This document shows positions 8,459 to 13,600 of a DNA stretch of 13,600 bases, piece by piece (the first letter of the stretch is position 1; the number at the start of each line of letters is the position of its first letter). A program made the position numbers and the translations under genes. This stretch comes from Rhizoclosmatium globosum (Eukaryota > Chytridiomycota > Chytridiomycetes > Chytridiales > Chytriomycetaceae): positions 1 through 13,600 of the forward strand of contig MCGO01000413.1 of the NCBI GenBank assembly GCA_002104985.1, given 5' to 3'. The notes under the pieces were generated by a model, which had not been told where the DNA came from, did no database searches, and saw nothing but the letters and a program-made list of their open reading frames with translations.

Positions 8459-9306
8459 ATGGCATTAACAAAACACAGTCGTCGCGAGCAGGCCCTAAAA
8501 GAAAGCCAAATATTGGGAGTTGTATGGTGAGTGAGTGCGCGCGGTTGAATCCACTAAACCCTTACCAACAAAGACATAGAAACGAGTTTTCAAGGCATCG
8601 TATCCCTAGTCCACAATCTGATTCGGGTTTTGTCACAACTAAGAGCCCGCTTGAATAGTTTGGTACTCAACTGTTCTGAAGCAAAACCCTATCTGCTATT
8701 CGATCTCAACTTAACAATGCAGTCGGAAACTCGCCGCCTTCGTGAAACAAACATCTAATTAGTATTGGACCTTTCAAGACTACAGTTACCAGTGACAACC
8801 ATCGAAACCATACCCCTCGACTTTCCGCTTCACCAATCTCTTCACCACTCGCCATTACGCCACAACTCTCCAACAAGTTCTTGACCAATGGAAGATAGAA
8901 GCTTTTCGTAACGGCTTGTTTATTACTCGCAAAGATTGATCTTCAGTATTGGTCAATGACTTCAGTTATTAGTCACGTTGTAAAGAATTCACAACAAAGC
9001 CATCTATGGAAACCGTGAACCGATTGCTCTGAAATATCTTCGTTCAAATGACGCTGTATTCCGTGATATAGGTGTGTCTTTGCAAATAGTGTGTGGTCAC
9101 TCTCAAAGTTGCTCGCAGCCATAACAGCCAAGAAGAAGGAAATAATTGTGGTTAGACGGCATTCATTGATCAATTATTTAATGAAGCTTTGTTTGAAGTT
9201 TAATAAAGCAGCGGTGTTGTGGTTGTATGTTGATTTGGCTTTGATTTTTTCTGTTTCTTTCCAATATCCAAACAAACTACTTCGATCAACACTAGCAATA
9301 CGCTAA
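8459..9306 (+). pseudogene. Fragmented unrecognised multi-exon gene beside the transposon
   Basis: No family recognised. Coding-like pieces lie in order on the plus strand. Exon-like 8459-8526 begins at an ATG (MALTKHSRREQALKESQILG) and is followed by a 47-nt GTGAGT...AAG intron with a CACTAAAC branch site. A piece at 8576-8755 includes LVHNLIRVLSQLRARLNSLV and YLLFDLNLTMQSET and is stopped by TAA at 8756-8758. Another ends HYATTLQQVLDQWKIEAF. Further pieces are YWSMTSVISHVVKNSQQ and, in another frame, AIYGNREPIALKYLRSNDAV. A clean 47-nt intron (9072-9118, GTGTGT...CAG) joins FRDI to AITAKKKEIIVV, then SLINYLMKLCLKFNKAA to a TAA at 9304-9306. About four frame changes and one stop separate the pieces. 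It may be a pseudogene, perhaps silenced by the transposon 87 bp upstream, or an intact gene with assembly indels. Confidence 0.4.
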
Positions 9307-10370
9307 TTGAATAGAGCTTTCCATTTTAAACTGGATATGTTGAAAATATGCGATTGTTTGCTGCGGATATGTGCCCAATATGTGCCAATTTACACGGATT
9401 GACTCGATTGACAAACCAATTTACTTCAGTTCACAGGGACAAAATTTGCAGAACCCGCCAACTTCATTCCAACAGAGCTCTACAAAGCATCTACAACAAC
9501 GTCTTTATTTTATATACAGATTCGGAATCGTTGGAGTGTAAGGAACGCATGTATACCCAGGTTGCCCCTGGTATTGTGGGTGGCTCTCGAGTAAATCGCA
9601 CAGAGAGAAGGAGTCAATTCAACAGTATATGTCATATTCATACATCTTTGGCATTTTAATACACAGTATCAAGTAAAACCTTCGTCCAGCTCAGTCTGAA
9701 ACAGTTCTATTAGCATACTAAAGAGCCAAGAGCCCATGTGTATCAGCGAAGCCCCCTTGAGTCTCCTGTTTCACGAGTATCCCGACGTAGATTTCAAGGT
9801 GGCTCCCTCGCTGGATCTCTCGGGAATTTGCGGAACCACATTCTCCTCCCTCGAAGCCGCACCCCCTTCCACTGCTGAATCTGGACCTCCTACGCACCTA
9901 AACTCCTTCGGAACAACTAAACCCATGTACTGTCCACAAAATCTTATCATATTCGCCACCAAGAACCAAGAAATCTAAGTTTGGAAAAAAAAAGGTGAAA
10001 ATTTTCGATATCGGGATTTGATTAAATCTGAGCCCGTGGCTACTTAAGGCACCCTCGTTTTCTTTTTTCCTTTCCCCAACACCACTTTGTTCCAAAACCA
10101 ATATCGTACGTTGTCCCATCACATCGTGCCCCCATTAGCTTGAACGCTCAAGGATTTGGATGATTACATGCCATACGAGCGGCTTCACTTGCTGGTTGTT
10201 CAGCCTCACAGTCCTCACAGTCGTGCGCCGCGGCCCGTCCTGGCAGAACTGAGCTGTTATAGCATGCATCAGATATCATCAACAGCAGCAGCAGTGGCGA
10301 CATCAGACAGTTCCCCTTGCCCTCCTTTCATCATGATCAAATTGACTGACCACCCTACCTCCTCAACCAG
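9307..10370. other. Unresolved region and CNT1 upstream sequence
   Basis: No gene can be fixed here. Weak candidates on the plus strand are an ATG ORF at 9348-9659; a better-looking frame from about 9431 to 9593 (TGTKFAEPANFIPTELYKA, after a TTACTTCAG that could be an acceptor), which may be a last exon of the fragmented gene before it; and an 80-residue ATG ORF at 9736-9978. A minus-strand frame overlaps the last, so coding strand is ambiguous. From about 9980 the sequence becomes promoter/leader-like, with an A run, then a pyrimidine-rich stretch at 10058-10090. The leader holds a tandem CCTCACAGT pair at 10204-10221 and a short CAG run near 10280. Confidence 0.35.
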
Positions 10371-12119
10371 ATGGACTCCAAGCCTGTTGAGATCCACCTC
10401 GCTGAACCAGTCACCAAGCCAATCGTTGGCAAGAGAGACACCAAGACTGCTCTCTACCACTTGGCCATCTGGGTCCCATTGACCGCCTTCATCATTGCCC
10501 TCATCATTAAGGGTCAGGGCAAGGAAGGATACGAGTTCGCCATCTTCCTCTATGTGATCATCACCCTCCGTTTCCTTGCCAAGCACATTTCCATGAGCCA
10601 GCTCATCTATGGTGAGTGGCGGTGTTAATTGAAAAAAAAAAAAGAAACAACAACATAACTGACAAATTTAAATGTTACAGCTCCAGTTGGAAAGGTCTGG
10701 GACATGACTATCGGCGCTGCCGTTAGAGCCGTTCCACAAAAGTTCCACTTGGCTATTGGAGGAATTGTCTACTTTGCCTTGGTGTTCGGAGTTGCCTGTG
10801 GAACCCCAGAGTCCGAGACCGGAACCATCCCACAAAGAATCCAGTCTATCGGAGGAGTCGTCATCATGACTCTTATCCTTGTTGCCTTCTCCCGTGACAG
10901 AAAGAACATTCCATGGGGAACTGTCGTTGTTGGTTTCTTGCTCCAGTTCCTTTTGGCCTTGTTCATTCTCAAGACCCAGATCGGTGTCAACATTTTCTAC
11001 TTTATTTCCAAGTTGATCACCACCTTCCTTGAGGAGTCTGTTGCCGGTCTTGAGTTTGTCCTTGGACCAAAAGCCAGTAACCCATTCCAGTACACTTTCG
11101 CTGTTGCCGTTCTCCCAGCTATTCTCTTCTTTGTTGCCTTCATTTCCATCATTTACTACATTGGTGGTATGCAGTACATTGTTGCCAAGTTCGCCTGGAT
11201 CATGGTCCGTTTGATGAACACTTCTGGAGCCGAGTCCGTTGTCGCTGCCGCTTCTCCATTCGTTGGTCAGGGAGAGTCTGCTCTTCTCGTGAAGCCATTC
11301 ATTGAGTTCATGACCCGTTCCGAGCTCCACTCCGCCATGGTTTCCGGATTCTCCACCATTGCCGGTTCCGTCTTGATTGCCTACATCAACTACACTGGTA
11401 ACAACCCAGCCTCGACTTCGACCCTTCTTGCTTCCTGCTTGATGTCCGTTCCATGCTCTTTGATGGTCTCCAAGATTGTCTACCCAGAGACCGAGGAATC
11501 CCTCACCAAGGGTACCGTTACCGTCCCAGAGTCTGAGGAGAAGGACGCCAACTTGCTCGACGCCGCTTCCAAGGGAGCCGCTATCGGTGTTCAGTTGTGT
11601 TTGCTCATCACCGGTTCCCTCTTGGCCATCATCTCTCTCTACGCGTGTGCCAACGACTTGACCGCCTGGGCCTTTGACATTGTTGGAATCAAGAACTGGA
11701 TCGACGGGTCTCAACCAGTTTCCATTCAGCTTCTTTTGTCCTACGTTTTCTGGCCAATTGCTTTCTGTCTTGGTATTCCAGTTGGAGATGCGAGAAAGTC
11801 TGCTGAGTTTATGGCTACCAAGATTGTTGTGAACGAGTTTGCTGCTTACGCCAACTTCCACGATTACGCTTTCCAGGTTAACGCTACTGCTGATGGTTCT
11901 TACCCATTGAACGGTGCTTTCCCACTCCGTACTGTCCGTTTGATGTCTTTCGCTCTTTGTGGTTTCGCCAACATTGGTTCCATCGGTATCCAGACTTCCA
12001 TCTTGGGTCACATTGCTCCATCCCGTAAGAGAGATCTTGCTGAGTTGGCCCTCTCTGCCATGTTGACTGGTGCTTTCTCCACCTGGATCTCTGCCGCCGT
12101 TGCTGGAGCCATCTTGTAA
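10371..12119 (+). CDS. Concentrative nucleoside transporter (CNT family), copy 1
   Basis: Plasma-membrane ion-coupled nucleoside importer of the CNT (SLC28/NupC) family, 559 residues from two exons (10371-10611, 10681-12119). The 69-nt intron (GTGAGT...TTACAG, with an AACTGAC branch site) splits a codon between MSQLIY and APVGKVWD. Family blocks visible: IPWGTVVVGFLLQF with LKTQIGV (about 157-183); [12 protein letters not shown] (276-287), where Q277 and E279 fit the Gln and Glu of the bacterial GQTE nucleoside site; NEFAAYANF (465-473), with the conserved Glu; and CGFANIGSIGIQ (507-518), with the Phe, Asn and Ser that line the site. Many hydrophobic helices, no signal peptide. Length suits eukaryotic CNTs. 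Ion (H+ or Na+) and base preference cannot be read from sequence. Codon use is almost as biased as RPL5, implying strong expression. The frame is intact. A second copy follows 454 bp downstream. Confidence 0.93.
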
Positions 12120-12573
12120 GCTGTCACGCTGACTACTCCATTGTTTTTATTTAAATCTATCCTCGGGGTTCTTTTACTTTTTCTTACCCGTTTTGTTTGG
12201 GCTTTTGATTGTAAGAAATAATAGAAAAAAGAGAGAGGTGTATACCTTGCTCTTTTCACCAAGCAAATCATTTTCCTTCCCATTTTTGTACTATTAGTAA
12301 GGTTATTTTCGACAATGATGCCTGATCACACTATAATTTCAAGATTCAGTTTGGATTGTTTCATCTTTAGAAGATCTTACATCTCCTCAAGGTATTTGCC
12401 TTGAACCCCTCAGTATCCCAACCTCCCCTTCTCTGGTACTACATCCAGCAATCGATAGAAACCTTTCGCAATCTGTTGCTTGTCAGATAGAGTTGAATGC
12501 ATCAAGCTGTCACTCTTTCCCACCCAATTTGATCCACAAAACACCGTCACTTAATCACAACTCCACCACCCAG
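12120..12573. other. Intergenic between the two CNT copies
   Basis: 3' UTR of copy 1 and upstream sequence of copy 2. No gene supported. The 30 bases before each copy's ATG look alike (both end CCAG-ATG after a CT/CA-rich run), suggesting the duplication included some upstream sequence. No clear polyadenylation hexamer. Confidence 0.4.
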
Positions 12574-13600
12574 ATGAACACCTCCAAAGTCATCGTCGAC
12601 CCAATTCTAGGCTTATCAGTGCCAGCCGTCAACGCTCCTCAAAAGCCCAAGTTCGGCAAACGAGATGCAAAGGCTGCGTTCTACCACTTGGCCATCTGGA
12701 TTCCACTGACTGCTTTCATCATTGCTTTGATCATTAAAGGAAAAGGAAAGCCTGGGTACGAGTTTGCCATTGTCATGTATGTCCTCATTACTCTGAGGTT
12801 ACTTGCGAAACATGTTTAAATGAGTCAGCTTGTCTACGGTACGGCTGTTTACCCTCTTCTTTTCCTTCCACCGCGACACAGATCTAATGCTACAAGAGGG
12901 TGTACTATTGACGGGTGATACTGACTTTTCCCTTCATGTGAAACAGATCCTTTGGAGAGAGGGTGGGACGCCACCGTTGGAACAGCTTTCAGATCGATTC
13001 CAGCGACATTCAGAGTTCCTCTTGGATTGGTTGCTTACTTGGCAGTTATGATTGGAGTTGCTTGTGGAACACCTGCAAGTGAAACAGGAACGATCCCGCA
13101 ACGACTTCAATCCATTGGTGGTGTCATTGTCATGACAGCTATTCTTGTCGCCTTCTCTCGAGACAGAAAGAATATTCCATGGGGTACTGTTGTGGTTGGA
13201 TTCTGGCTGCAGTTCCTCATGGCGCTGTTCATTCTCAAGACTCAACTCGGTGTCGACATCTTTTACTTTATTTCGCAGCTGATTACTACGTTTTTGGGTG
13301 AATCGAATGCGGGTCTGGAGTTTGTGTTGGGTTCCACTGTCACGAATCCGTTCAAGGATACTTTTGTTGTGTCTGTCTTGCCAGCTATTCTCTTCTTTGT
13401 GCCTTCATTTCCATCATCTACTATATTGGTGGAATGCAATATGTCGTCGAAAAGTTTGCATGGGTCATGGTGCGCTTGATGAACACCTCCGGAGCTGAGT
13501 CAGTTGTCGCTGCTGCCTCCCCCTTTGTCGGACAAGGAGAATCAGCTCTCCTCGTCAAACCATTCATCGAATTCATGACCCGCTCTGAACTCCACTCCGC
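12574..13600 (+). pseudogene. Concentrative nucleoside transporter copy 2, interrupted and cut by the window edge
   Basis: Tandem paralogue of the upstream CNT, same exon plan: ATG 12574, exon 1 to 12838, a 108-nt intron (12839-12946, GTACGG...CAG) at the same codon, and exon 2 from 12947 past the window end. Aligned parts are strongly conserved ([50 protein letters not shown]) and differ mostly at third codon positions, so the copy long evolved under selection. Two defects: TAA at 12817-12819 where copy 1 has TCC (Ser, before MSQL), and one base missing near 13400 (TTTGTGCC against TTTGTTGCC). After the second break the original frame continues cleanly to the edge. The N-terminus is longer and divergent. 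Codon bias is weaker than in copy 1. Either a young pseudogene or a working gene with errors; the stop is harder to explain as an indel. Confidence 0.7.

Noticed and set aside
10156..10482. 108-residue ORF overlapping the CNT copy 1 start
   Set aside because: Runs out of frame through CNT exon 1, which has clear homology to copy 2; composition is Ser/Pro/Thr shadow-like.
10668..12011. 447-residue minus-strand ORF opposite CNT copy 1
   Set aside because: Antisense shadow of the CNT exon: Asn/Gly/Ser/Asp-rich and without any fold-like pattern, while the plus strand has all CNT motifs.
1..13600. CRISPR array, tRNA or rRNA genes
   Set aside because: No regularly spaced repeats and no cloverleaf-like stretch with a convincing T-arm were found by eye; the window is eukaryotic.

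Overview
The window looks like nuclear DNA of an early-diverging, probably zoosporic (chytrid-like) fungus. Genes are closely packed and carry short GT-AG introns of about 45-110 nt, often with CTAAC/CTGAC-type branch sites. There is a fungal-type UPF0658 membrane protein, a cytosolic ribosomal protein gene whose first exon is only the start codon, and a pogo-like DDE transposon. The assignment to chytrids is inference; eukaryotic and fungal is well supported.

Layout: 1-90 is probably the 3' end of a plus-strand gene. 832-267 (minus) is a complete three-exon gene for the large, catalytic subunit of molybdopterin synthase (MOCS2B/MoaE). 2354-888 (minus) is a six-exon UPF0658-like multi-spanning membrane protein whose frame is broken several times. 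2439-3585 (plus) is an unnamed two-helix membrane protein with one intron and one apparent frame break. 3880-5077 (plus) is ribosomal protein L5 (uL18). 5456-8370 is a 2.9-kb DNA transposon with imperfect 24-bp terminal inverted repeats and TA target duplication. It encodes, on the minus strand, an intact spliced 862-residue DDD transposase with a SAP-like motif and acidic tail. 8459-9306 holds a fragmented, unrecognised gene starting 87 bp beyond the transposon. 9307-10370 is poorly resolved and includes the CNT1 promoter side. 10371-12119 is a complete concentrative nucleoside transporter (CNT). 12574-13600 is a second, diverged tandem CNT copy with an in-frame stop and a one-base deletion, cut by the window end.

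Two themes stand out. First, the transposon is structurally complete and its ORF is unbroken. Second, several genes, including near-invariant RPL5, carry single-base frame breaks, several of them missing a base in a short homopolymer. Because RPL5 should be essential, at least some of these are more likely assembly indels than true pseudogenes; each should be checked against reads before being read biologically. I see no clear undescribed multi-gene system. The genes have unrelated jobs: cofactor synthesis, Golgi membrane protein, translation, nucleoside uptake.
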